NCBI RefSeq assembly: GCF_025165815.1
Contig: NZ_JAFFZE010000022.1
Coordinates: 62,001 to 126,000, forward strand
DNA: 64,000 bases
Direction of reading: 5' to 3'
Source of the DNA: Actinophytocola gossypii
Lineage (GTDB): Bacteria > Actinomycetota > Actinomycetes > Mycobacteriales > Pseudonocardiaceae
Part shown: positions 27,218-34,802 of the stretch, piece after piece
How positions within the stretch are numbered: position 1 is the first letter of the stretch
Layout: every line of letters starts with the position of its first letter
Made by a program: the position numbers and the translations under genes
The notes under the pieces: generated by a model
The model's input: the letters and a program-made list of their open reading frames with translations, nothing else
The model's database searches: none
What the model was told of the DNA's origin: nothing

Positions 27218-28531
27218 TCAGTCCAGCGGCGCGTCGGGGTTGGTGGCCAGCTCGTGCAGGAGCTCCCGGTAGGTCTCGACGAGGGCGGTGATGGTCGTCC
27301 GGTCGAAGTGGCCGGTGCTGTACTTGATCGTGCCGGCCAGCTCCCCCGACGGCAGCAGCTCCATCGCCCACAGCACGCCGTCCGGCACGTCCACGGTGAT
27401 CTCCTGGGACCGTACCCGCCGGCGCAGCTCCTGGTAGCGGAGGCCGCCGACCGACTCGCCCTCCATCGGCTCCGGCGGCTGCAGGTTCTCGAAGTTGACG
27501 ACCGCGCGCGAGGGGTCGGCGAACGGCTTGCCGAGCGCGGGAACCTCCCGCTCGATCCGCCGGTAGGTCAGGTCGTGCATGTACGCCCCGAGGCAGGTCG
27601 CCCGCGCCGCGGTCACCACGTCGCCCAGGCAGCGGGCCCCGGTGAGGTCGGCGCGCAGCGGCAGGAGGTAGTAGAACGGCCCGACGGTGTCGGTGAACCG
27701 GTCGTCGTGACGCCCGGCGGACGTGGTCGCGGCGACCAGGTCCGTCTCTCCGGTCACCCGGCGCAGCAGCAGGTAGTACGCGGCCAGTGACACGATGAAC
27801 GGGGTGCACCGCCGCGCGCGGGCCAGCGCCAGGGCACGACCGGTCAGCTCGGCGTCGAGGACGAACCGGTGGGCGGCGTAGGTGACGTCGCCGCCGTCAC
27901 CGGCCCGGTCCGTGCGGATCGCGGTGAACGAGCGGCCGCCGAGCTGGTCCCGCCAGTAGGCGAGCACGTCGGGGTCGGCCGCCTCGTTCCGTTGCCAGCG
28001 CGCGAAGTCCTGGTACTGGGTGGCGGGCGCCGGCGGCGCGTCGCCGCGCCCGGTGCGGGCGGCGTAGCAGGCGGCCAGGTCGCGGACGATCACCTGCATC
28101 GACAGCGCGTCGGTCGCGATGTGGTGCGCGACCAGCACCAGCACCGCGTCCCGGGAGTCGAACCGGCCGAGCACCGCGCGCAGGTGCGGCAGCTCACGGA
28201 CGTCGTAGGTGCCGGCCTCGATGTCGGTGAGCAGATCCTCGGTGGTCTCGTCGCGCGAGCCGTCGCCCGGCAACTCCCGCACCGTGAGCGGAACGTCGAC
28301 CGGCGGATGGATCACCGGGTGCCGGCCGCCGACGCCCGGTTCCAGCGCGGTGCGCAGGATCTCGTGCCGGACGACCACATCGCGCAGCGCCGCCCGCAGC
28401 GCCTCGAGGTCGATCTCGCCGAGCAGCCGCCAGCCGTAGACGAGCAGGTGCCGGTGACCGAACGCGCCCTCGGCATACCCCTTGTCGAACGCGCACAGCC
28501 ACTCCTGGTTCTCCGACAGAGGTATTTCCAT
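27218..28531 (-). CDS. Free-standing NRPS condensation enzyme 2 (SgcC5-like)
   Basis: 437 residues, a lone condensation domain and paralogue of the one at 19627: SENQEWLCAFDKGYAEGAF here against SFNQEFLCGFDKGEAEGAF there. The active site is HHIATDALS, again HHxxxD with the final Gly replaced. I start it at MEIPLSENQ, where the domain begins; the ribosome site is weak. It diverges from the adenylation-carrier gene, its probable thioester donor. Two such enzymes with one visible carrier suggest two acylation events or two acceptor groups. Confidence 0.87.
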   Translation of the reverse strand: MEIPLSENQEWLCAFDKGYAEGAFGHRHLLVYGWRLLGEIDLEALRAALRDVVVRHEILRTALEPGVGGRHPVIHPPVDVPLTVRELPGDGSRDETTEDLLTDIEAGTYDVRELPHLRAVLGRFDSRDAVLVLVAHHIATDALSMQVIVRDLAACYAARTGRGDAPPAPATQYQDFARWQRNEAADPDVLAYWRDQLGGRSFTAIRTDRAGDGGDVTYAAHRFVLDAELTGRALALARARRCTPFIVSLAAYYLLLRRVTGETDLVAATTSAGRHDDRFTDTVGPFYYLLPLRADLTGARCLGDVVTAARATCLGAYMHDLTYRRIEREVPALGKPFADPSRAVVNFENLQPPEPMEGESVGGLRYQELRRRVRSQEITVDVPDGVLWAMELLPSGELAGTIKYSTGHFDRTTITALVETYRELLHELATNPDAPLD

Positions 28532-28678
28532 GGTCCGACGGTATCCGTGGCCGGGATCCGACCGGTTATCCCGTTGTGCGCAGGGGGTTTCGGCCAGCAA
28601 TTCGGAGGATGTCCCCGCGGGGCGCGACTGTCAGCCTTGGTGGAGGCACGCACGTCTGGAGATGGGAGGACTCACGAC
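28532..28678. promoter_or_regulatory. Divergent promoter region before the arylglycine operon
   Basis: 147 bases between condensation enzyme 2 and the adenylation-carrier gene must contain both promoters. TTCGG occurs at 28589 and 28601, twelve bases apart, which is a weak echo of the SARP-type repeats near 19374. GGAGG before 28679 is the ribosome site. Confidence 0.35.
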
Positions 28679-30424
28679 ATGAGTTCCGCGGAGTCGGTTT
28701 CCGTAGCGCTGACCATTCACCAGCGGTTTGCCGAGCAGCTTGCCAGGACTCCGGACGCGGTCGCGGTGGCCGCCGGCGAGACCCGGTTGACCTACCGGGA
28801 GCTGGACGATCGGGCGAGCCGGCTGGCCGGCCGGTTGCACGAGCTCGGCGTCACCTGGGAGGACCGGGTGTCCGTCCTGATGGAACGGTCGGCCGACCTC
28901 ATCGTGGCACTACTGGGGATCCTCAAGGCCGGCGCCTGTTACCTCCCGCTGCACAGCGCCTACCCGATCGAGCGGATGCGGCGGATCGTCGAGACCGCGG
29001 GTGCCTCCGTACTGCTGGCCGACCGGTCCACACAGGCCAAGGGCGTGCCAGAGCACCAGCACGTCGTCCTCGTCGACGAGCCGGTCGAGGCCGAACCGAT
29101 GACGGTCGAGGCACACCCGGACGGGCTCGCCTACGTCATCTTCACCTCCGGCTCGACGGGTCAGCCGAAGGGCGTCGCGGTCACGCACCGCAACGTACTC
29201 GCGCTGATCGGCGATCCGGTCCTGGCCGGCGGCGCGCACGAGCGGGTGCCGATGCTCGCCCCCTACGCCTTCGACGTCTCCACCTTCGAGGTGTGGGTTC
29301 CGTTGCTGCACGGAGGATGCGTCGTCGTCCCGCCCCCCGGAGACCTCGACGTGGCCACCATCGAGCGCGTCATCACCGGCTGCGGCGCCACCGCCGTGCA
29401 CCTGACCGCCGGCCTGTTCCGGGTGGTCGCCGACGAGGCGCCGCACTGTCTCGCGGACGTGCGGGAGGTGCTGACCGGCGGCGACGTGGTGTCGCCGCAG
29501 GCCGTGGCCCGGGTGCTCGCGGCCTGCCCCGACCTGACCGTCCACGCCATGTACGGACCGACCGAGTCGACACTGTTCGCCACCCGGGCGACGATCACCG
29601 CGCCCTACACCCCCGCCGCCACGGTTCCGATCGGCCGTCCGCTGGACCGGGTCACCGCGCGCGTGCTGGACGCGGACCTGCACCCGGTCGAGCCCGGCGC
29701 GACCGGGGAGCTGTACCTGGCCGGCGAGCAGCTGGCCCGCGGCTACCTCGGCCGCCCCGACCTGACCGAGGAGCGGTTCGTCGACGACCCGTTCGACGGC
29801 GGCCGGATGTACCGCACCGGCGACCTGGCCCGGTGGACCGACGACGGGCAGCTGGACTTCGCCGGCCGGGTCGACGACCAGGTGAAGATCCGCGGCTACC
29901 GCGTCGAGCCGGCCGAGATCGCCGCCGTCGCCGCGACCCACGACGGCGTGCACGACGTCGCGGTGGTGGCACGCACCGACGAGGCGGGCAACCGGCTCGT
30001 CGCCTACGTGGTGGGGCCCGACGTGGACACCGGTGCGCTGCGCACGCACCTGGTGGCCGCGCTGCCGGACTACATGGTGCCGGCCGCGGTGATCACGCTC
30101 GACGCGCTGCCGCTGACGGCGAACGGCAAGCTCGACCGCGACCGGCTGCCCGAGCCGCCGGCCGAGGGGACGGCGTACCGCGCGCCCCGCGACGAGATCG
30201 AGCGGGCGCTGTGCGAGGTGTTCGCCGAGGTGCTCGGCGTGCCTCGGGTGGGTATCGACGACGACTTCTTCGAGCTGGGTGGCCAGTCCCTGCTGGCGAT
30301 GCGGCTGATCCGGCGTACCAGGGCCGTACTGGGCGTCGAGCCGTCCATCACCGCGGTGTTCGACTCGCCGACGCCGCTCGACCTCGCCGCCGAGCTGCGC
30401 GAGACCGAGCAACTCGCCTCCTGA
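28679..30424 (+). CDS. NRPS adenylation-carrier didomain, predicted arylglycine (Hpg) specific
   Basis: 581 residues. The adenylation domain (about 10-490) has TSGSTGQPKG, MYGPTEST, YRTGD and the catalytic lysine region NGKLDRDRLP. The carrier domain (about 500-575) has the phosphopantetheine serine at residue 537 (GGQSLL). No condensation or thioesterase domain is fused. My manual alignment of the pocket gives roughly D-V-F-(H/L)-L-G-M-L-F-K, close to known hydroxyphenylglycine/phenylglycine codes. The three genes that make that amino acid follow directly. It therefore loads hydroxyphenylglycine for the HpaB-like hydroxylase and the two free condensation enzymes. Confidence 0.92.
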   Translation: MSSAESVSVALTIHQRFAEQLARTPDAVAVAAGETRLTYRELDDRASRLAGRLHELGVTWEDRVSVLMERSADLIVALLGILKAGACYLPLHSAYPIERMRRIVETAGASVLLADRSTQAKGVPEHQHVVLVDEPVEAEPMTVEAHPDGLAYVIFTSGSTGQPKGVAVTHRNVLALIGDPVLAGGAHERVPMLAPYAFDVSTFEVWVPLLHGGCVVVPPPGDLDVATIERVITGCGATAVHLTAGLFRVVADEAPHCLADVREVLTGGDVVSPQAVARVLAACPDLTVHAMYGPTESTLFATRATITAPYTPAATVPIGRPLDRVTARVLDADLHPVEPGATGELYLAGEQLARGYLGRPDLTEERFVDDPFDGGRMYRTGDLARWTDDGQLDFAGRVDDQVKIRGYRVEPAEIAAVAATHDGVHDVAVVARTDEAGNRLVAYVVGPDVDTGALRTHLVAALPDYMVPAAVITLDALPLTANGKLDRDRLPEPPAEGTAYRAPRDEIERALCEVFAEVLGVPRVGIDDDFFELGGQSLLAMRLIRRTRAVLGVEPSITAVFDSPTPLDLAAELRETEQLAS

Positions 30425-30468
30425 CCCCCGTGACCGCACGCGACACCGAATCGAGAACGGAGCCTGGA

Positions 30469-31512
30469 ATGGTAGCGCCGAGGCCCTTCGACGACCTCAC
30501 AGTCGAGCACATCGAGTTCTACGTGGCCGACCTCGCGGGCACCACCGAGTGGCTGACCGGCGGCTACGGTCTGCTGGCGGGTCCGGAACCGGTGCGGGAC
30601 GCGGGCGCCAACACGACGACGGTCTCGAGCGGCGACATCCGGCTCCTGCTGACCCAGCCGGTCGCCGAGGACCACGCGGGAGCCACTTACCTGCGGCGGC
30701 ACGGCGACGGCGTGGCCGACATCGCCCTGCGGGTCGCCGACGCGGAGGGTGCCTTCGCCGAGGCGGTGCGCCGCGGCGCGCGACCGGTGGCCCAGCCGCG
30801 CCGGCACGGCTCGGTGCTGACCGCGTCGATCCTCGGTTTCGGCGACGTCGTGCACACGTTCGTCCAGCACCTGGCGCCCACCGGACCGGTCGGGGACGCC
30901 CCGGCCGGCGAGTTCGGTCTGTCCGAAGTGGACCACTTCGCGGTGTGCCTGGAGACCGGCACGCTCGACGGCACGGTGGAGTTCTACGAGCGGGTGCTCG
31001 ACTTCGAGACGATCTTCACCGAGAAGATCCTGGTCGGCGCGCAGGGGATGGACTCGAAGGTCGTGCAGAGCAGGTCCGGTGCGGTCACCCTGACCCTGAT
31101 CCAACCCGACCCGGACCGCGAGCCGGGCCAGATCGACGACTTCCTCGCCGCGCACGGCGGCGCGGGTGTGCAGCACGTCGCGTTCAGCGTGCCCGACATC
31201 GTCCACACGGTGAGCCGGTCCGCCGGCACCGGCGTGGAGTTCCTGTCCACACCGGCGGCGTACTACCGGCTGCTGGCCGAGCGGCTCACCCCGTCCCGGC
31301 ACACGGTCGAGGAGCTCGGCGCGCTCAGCATCCTCGTCGACGAGGACCACGACGGGCAGCTGTTCCAGATCTTCGCCCGCTCGGTGCACCCGAGGAACAC
31401 GTTCTTCGTCGAGCTGATCGAGCGCCTCGGCGCGCGCACCTTCGGCAGTGGCAACATCAAGGCGCTCTACGAGGCGGTGGAGGCGCAGCGCGCCCAGGAG
31501 CGGGCGGCATGA
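30469..31512 (+). CDS. hmaS: 4-Hydroxymandelate synthase (HmaS)
   Basis: 347 residues with two tandem vicinal-oxygen-chelate domains, as in 4-hydroxyphenylpyruvate dioxygenase. The Fe(II) ligands are likely the histidines of EVDHFAVC and GVQHVAFS and the glutamate of FFVELIER. It converts 4-hydroxyphenylpyruvate, O2 and iron to (S)-4-hydroxymandelate. Sequence alone hardly separates it from the homogentisate-forming dioxygenase, but the adjoining oxidase and aminotransferase complete the hydroxyphenylglycine route and decide the call. The ATG at 30469 has GGAG upstream; its stop overlaps the next gene (ATGA). Confidence 0.88.
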   Translation: MVAPRPFDDLTVEHIEFYVADLAGTTEWLTGGYGLLAGPEPVRDAGANTTTVSSGDIRLLLTQPVAEDHAGATYLRRHGDGVADIALRVADAEGAFAEAVRRGARPVAQPRRHGSVLTASILGFGDVVHTFVQHLAPTGPVGDAPAGEFGLSEVDHFAVCLETGTLDGTVEFYERVLDFETIFTEKILVGAQGMDSKVVQSRSGAVTLTLIQPDPDREPGQIDDFLAAHGGAGVQHVAFSVPDIVHTVSRSAGTGVEFLSTPAAYYRLLAERLTPSRHTVEELGALSILVDEDHDGQLFQIFARSVHPRNTFFVELIERLGARTFGSGNIKALYEAVEAQRAQERAA

Positions 31513-32819
31513 CCGGCGGGCCGGCGGCGGACCTGACGATCGACCGCCTGCACGGCTCGCTCGACGACCCGGCGTTCGAGTCGATGAACCTGCTCAACGA
31601 GGTGTCCGCGGACTTCCCGGACGCGATCTCGTTCGCGGCCGGCCGGCCGCACGAGGGCTTCTTCGACCTCGACGAGGTGGCCGGCCACGTCGAGCGGTTC
31701 CGCGACCACCTGCGGCGACGGTTCGGCGGCGACGAGACCCTGGTCCGCCGGACCCTGCTGCAGTACGGGCGCACCAAGGGGATCATCCACGACCTGGTCG
31801 CCCGCTCACTCGCCGTGGACGAGAAGATCGACGTCGACCCCGAGGCCGTCGTGGTCACCGTCGGCTGCCAGGAGGCGCTGTACGTGACCCTGCGGGCGCT
31901 GCGCCGGGACGAGCGGGACGTGCTCGTCGTCCCACGGCCGTGCTACGTCGGGGTGACCGGCGCCGCCGGCCTGGTGGAGATGCCGCTGGTGCCGGTCACC
32001 GAGACCTCGGCCGGCATCGACCCGGACGAGGTGGCGCGGGTCGTGCTCGCCGCGAAGGCGGCCGGCCGGCGGCCGCGCGCGCTGTACGTGGTCGCCGACT
32101 TCGCGAACCCGACCGGCGCCAGCCTCGACCGGGAAGCCAGGGAACGGCTGCTCGACCTGGCCGCCGAACACGACTTCCTGATCCTGGAGGACAACCCGTA
32201 CGGGGTGTTCCACGACGGGACCGAACGACCGCCGACGTTCAAGGCGCTCGACCGCGACCGCCGGGTGGTCTATCTCGGCTCGTTCGCCAAGACCGGTGTC
32301 GCCGGCGCGCGGGTCGGCTACGTCGTCGCCGACCAGCGGGTGTCCGACGGTGCCGGTGGCACCGCGCTGCTCGCCGACCAGCTGGCCAAGATCAAGAGCA
32401 TGCTCACGGTCAACACGTCACCGCTCGCCCAGGCCGTCATCGGCGGGAAGCTGCTCGCCAACGACTACAGCCTGCGCGCGGCCAACGAGCGGGAACGGCG
32501 GGTGTACCAGCGAAACCTGCGCCAGGTGCTGGACGGTCTCGCGGCCCGGTTCCCGGCCGGGAGCGAACCCCGCGTCGGCTGGAACGTGCCGGCCGGCGGA
32601 TTCTTCGTCGTCCTGGACCTGCCGTTCCCGGCCGGCGACGAGCTGCTGCGGGACTGCGCACGCACCCACGGGGTGTTGTGGACGCCGATGCACCACTTCC
32701 ACGGGCAGGCCGAGCCGTTGTCCAGGATCCGGCTGTCGTTCAGCTCGCTGACCTCCGAGCAGATCGAGGTGGGCCTCGACCGGTTGGCGGCGTTCGTGCA
32801 CGCCAGGTGCGCCACATGA
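31509..32819 (+). CDS. hpgT: 4-Hydroxyphenylglycine aminotransferase (HpgT)
   Basis: 436 residues, a fold-type I PLP aminotransferase of the HpgT branch. The pyridoxal lysine is K261 (SFAKT). Other signs are the VADFANPTGAS substrate/PLP loop and ILEDNPYGVF. It transfers the amino group from tyrosine to 4-hydroxyphenylglyoxylate, giving hydroxyphenylglycine and regenerating hydroxyphenylpyruvate for HmaS, so the three enzymes form a cycle. It overlaps both neighbours by four bases, a strict operon arrangement. Confidence 0.9.
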   Translation: MTGGPAADLTIDRLHGSLDDPAFESMNLLNEVSADFPDAISFAAGRPHEGFFDLDEVAGHVERFRDHLRRRFGGDETLVRRTLLQYGRTKGIIHDLVARSLAVDEKIDVDPEAVVVTVGCQEALYVTLRALRRDERDVLVVPRPCYVGVTGAAGLVEMPLVPVTETSAGIDPDEVARVVLAAKAAGRRPRALYVVADFANPTGASLDREARERLLDLAAEHDFLILEDNPYGVFHDGTERPPTFKALDRDRRVVYLGSFAKTGVAGARVGYVVADQRVSDGAGGTALLADQLAKIKSMLTVNTSPLAQAVIGGKLLANDYSLRAANERERRVYQRNLRQVLDGLAARFPAGSEPRVGWNVPAGGFFVVLDLPFPAGDELLRDCARTHGVLWTPMHHFHGQAEPLSRIRLSFSSLTSEQIEVGLDRLAAFVHARCAT

Positions 32820-33892
32820 CCGGTGTGCCGGTCTGCCTCGCCGACGTGGCTCGCGCCGCGCACGACCGGCTGTCCACGGAGGTGTGGGACTTCGTCGAGG
32901 GCGCCAGCGGCGACGAGCGGGGCCTGGCGGCGAACCGGGCCGCGCTCGACGCCGTGTCGCTGGTGCCGCGGATGCTCACCGGCCTGACCGAGGCCGACCC
33001 GTCGACGCGCCTGCTCGGCACCGCCGCGACGTTCCCGGTCGCTGTCGCGCCGATGGCCTACCAGCGGCTGCTGCACGACGACGGTGAGCTGGCCGCGGCG
33101 CGCGCTGCCCGCGACCTCGGGGTTCCGTTCACCATCAGCACGTTGAGCAGTGTGTCCATAGAGGACATAGCGGGGACCGGTGCCGCGCTCTGGTTCCAGC
33201 TGTACTGGCTGCGCGACCGCGGCGCGGTGCTGGACCTCGTGCGCCGAGCCGAGCAGGCGGGTGTGTCGGCGTTGGTGGTCACCGTCGACGTGCCGATCAT
33301 GGGCCGGCGGCTGCGCGACCTGCGCGCCGGGTTCTCGCTGCCGCCACACGTGACCGCCGCCAACCTGGCCGGCGACCCGGCCAGGACCGCGAACCCGATG
33401 GTCACCGTCGCCGAGCACACCCGGCTCGCGTTCGCCCCGGCGTTGAGCTGGTCCGACCTGGCCTGGCTGCGCGAGCGTACCGAGCTTCCCCTGGTGCTCA
33501 AGGGAATCCTCGACGCGACCGACGCCGAGCTGGCGGTCCGCGCCGGTGCGGCCGGCGTCGTGGTGTCCAACCACGGCGGGCGCCAACTCGCCGGCGCGGT
33601 GCCCAGCGTGACCGCACTGCCGTGGGTGGTGGACGCGGTCGACGGGCAGTGCGAGGTGTTGTTGGACAGCGGGATCCGGAGCGGGACCGACATCCTGCGG
33701 GCGGTGGCGCTCGGCGCGAGCGGAGTGCTGGTCGGCCGGCCGGTGCTGCACGGGCTGGCCGCGGGCGGAACCGGCGGTGTCGCCGCCGTGCTGGAGATCC
33801 TGCGCGCCGAGCTGGCCGCGGAGATGCTGCTCGCCGGCTGCGGGGACGTCGCCTCCGCCGGCCGGCTCGCCACGGTCGGGCCGCCGGTCTGA
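32816..33892 (+). CDS. hmo: 4-Hydroxymandelate oxidase (HmO)
   Basis: 358 residues of the FMN-dependent alpha-hydroxy acid oxidase family. SNHGGRQL holds the catalytic histidine and substrate arginine, LVLKGI the FMN lysine, and LLDSGIRSGTDIL the FMN phosphate loop. It oxidises 4-hydroxymandelate to 4-hydroxyphenylglyoxylate using oxygen. It overlaps the HpgT stop (ATGA) and ends the arylglycine operon. The gene order HmaS, HpgT, HmO differs from some glycopeptide clusters, but the set is complete. Confidence 0.9.
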   Translation: MTGVPVCLADVARAAHDRLSTEVWDFVEGASGDERGLAANRAALDAVSLVPRMLTGLTEADPSTRLLGTAATFPVAVAPMAYQRLLHDDGELAAARAARDLGVPFTISTLSSVSIEDIAGTGAALWFQLYWLRDRGAVLDLVRRAEQAGVSALVVTVDVPIMGRRLRDLRAGFSLPPHVTAANLAGDPARTANPMVTVAEHTRLAFAPALSWSDLAWLRERTELPLVLKGILDATDAELAVRAGAAGVVVSNHGGRQLAGAVPSVTALPWVVDAVDGQCEVLLDSGIRSGTDILRAVALGASGVLVGRPVLHGLAAGGTGGVAAVLEILRAELAAEMLLAGCGDVASAGRLATVGPPV

Positions 33893-33919
33893 CCTACCTG
33901 TGACTGGGGAGGGACGTCG

Positions 33920-34711
33920 GTGCAACCGGCCGTCGAACGGGCGATCACGCTGATTCGCGATCGCTACGCCGATCCGATCACCCTCGACGACCTGTCCGCC
34001 GAGGTCTTCGTCAGCCGGTTCCACCTGACCCGGATCTTCAAGCGGGCGACCGGGGTGACGCCGGGGCGGTACCTGACCGCGGTGCGCCTGTTCGAGGCGA
34101 AGCGGCTGCTGCTGACCACGAGCCGCACCGTGTCGGACATCGTCGGACGGGTCGGGTACAACAGTCTCGGCACGTTCACCAGCCGGTTCACCCGGGCCGT
34201 CGGCATGACCCCGACGCAGTACCGGGACCCGAGGGTGGGCGAGCTGCTGCTCGCGGTGGCCCCCGGGTTCGCCCGGCTGCCACCCCTGCGCGCGCTGCGG
34301 GTGCCGGCCCGGCCGGTGCGGACCGCCACCAGCCGGGTCGCGGCGACGATCACCGGCACACTCGCCATGCCGGCGCGGCTCGCACCGGCGAACGTCCTGG
34401 TCGGCGTGTTCGACGACCGGATTCCGCAGCGTGGCCCGGTCGCGTTCCAGGCGCTGCGCGCCACCGACGGCAGCCGGTTCGAGATCTCCCACGTGCCGCC
34501 GGGGCGCTGGACGCTGCTCGCGGTGGCCGAACGGCACGACCGGACGGCACCGCCGCACATCGCCGCCCCCACCGACCAGGTCACCACCGCGCCCGGCGCG
34601 AACACCACCGTCCACGTCGAACTGCGTAGCCTCCGGCCGACGGACCCACCGATCGCGATCACCCTGTCCTCGCCGAGCGCCGCGGCCGACCGCCACCTCC
34701 GCGTGGCCTGA
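33920..34711 (+). CDS. AraC-family regulator with C-terminal accessory domain
   Basis: 263 residues. The DNA-binding double helix-turn-helix lies at the N-terminus (about 5-105: LSAEVFVSRFHLTRIFKRATGVTPGRYL, then IVGRVGYNSLGTFTSRFTRAVGMTP). A proline-rich, beta-looking C-terminal part of about 150 residues resembles a carboxypeptidase-regulatory-like fold and may bind a ligand. This is the reverse of the usual AraC order. It starts at a GTG with GGGGAGG upstream and lies 28 bases after HmO, so it may be the last gene of that operon. Confidence 0.85.
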   Translation: MQPAVERAITLIRDRYADPITLDDLSAEVFVSRFHLTRIFKRATGVTPGRYLTAVRLFEAKRLLLTTSRTVSDIVGRVGYNSLGTFTSRFTRAVGMTPTQYRDPRVGELLLAVAPGFARLPPLRALRVPARPVRTATSRVAATITGTLAMPARLAPANVLVGVFDDRIPQRGPVAFQALRATDGSRFEISHVPPGRWTLLAVAERHDRTAPPHIAAPTDQVTTAPGANTTVHVELRSLRPTDPPIAITLSSPSAAADRHLRVA

Positions 34712-34744
34712 GCCCATTTCGGCACTCCACACGACTTCCATGAG

Positions 34745-34777
34745 CGATGGCGGGGCGCTGGGTGCGCCCCGCCATCG
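34745..34777. terminator. Bidirectional hairpin between AraC and MFS genes
   Basis: A perfect 13-base inverted repeat (34745-34757 with 34765-34777, 7-base loop) lies between the converging AraC-type regulator and MFS exporter genes. Confidence 0.75.
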
Positions 34778-34802
34778 GATGGATTCGTCGGATCGAGTGG
34801 GC

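Noticed and set aside
30469-31512. Homogentisate-forming 4-hydroxyphenylpyruvate dioxygenase
   Set aside because: The fold is shared, but the coupled HpgT and HmO genes and the arylglycine-type adenylation domain make hydroxymandelate synthase the better reading. No homogentisate pathway genes are near.
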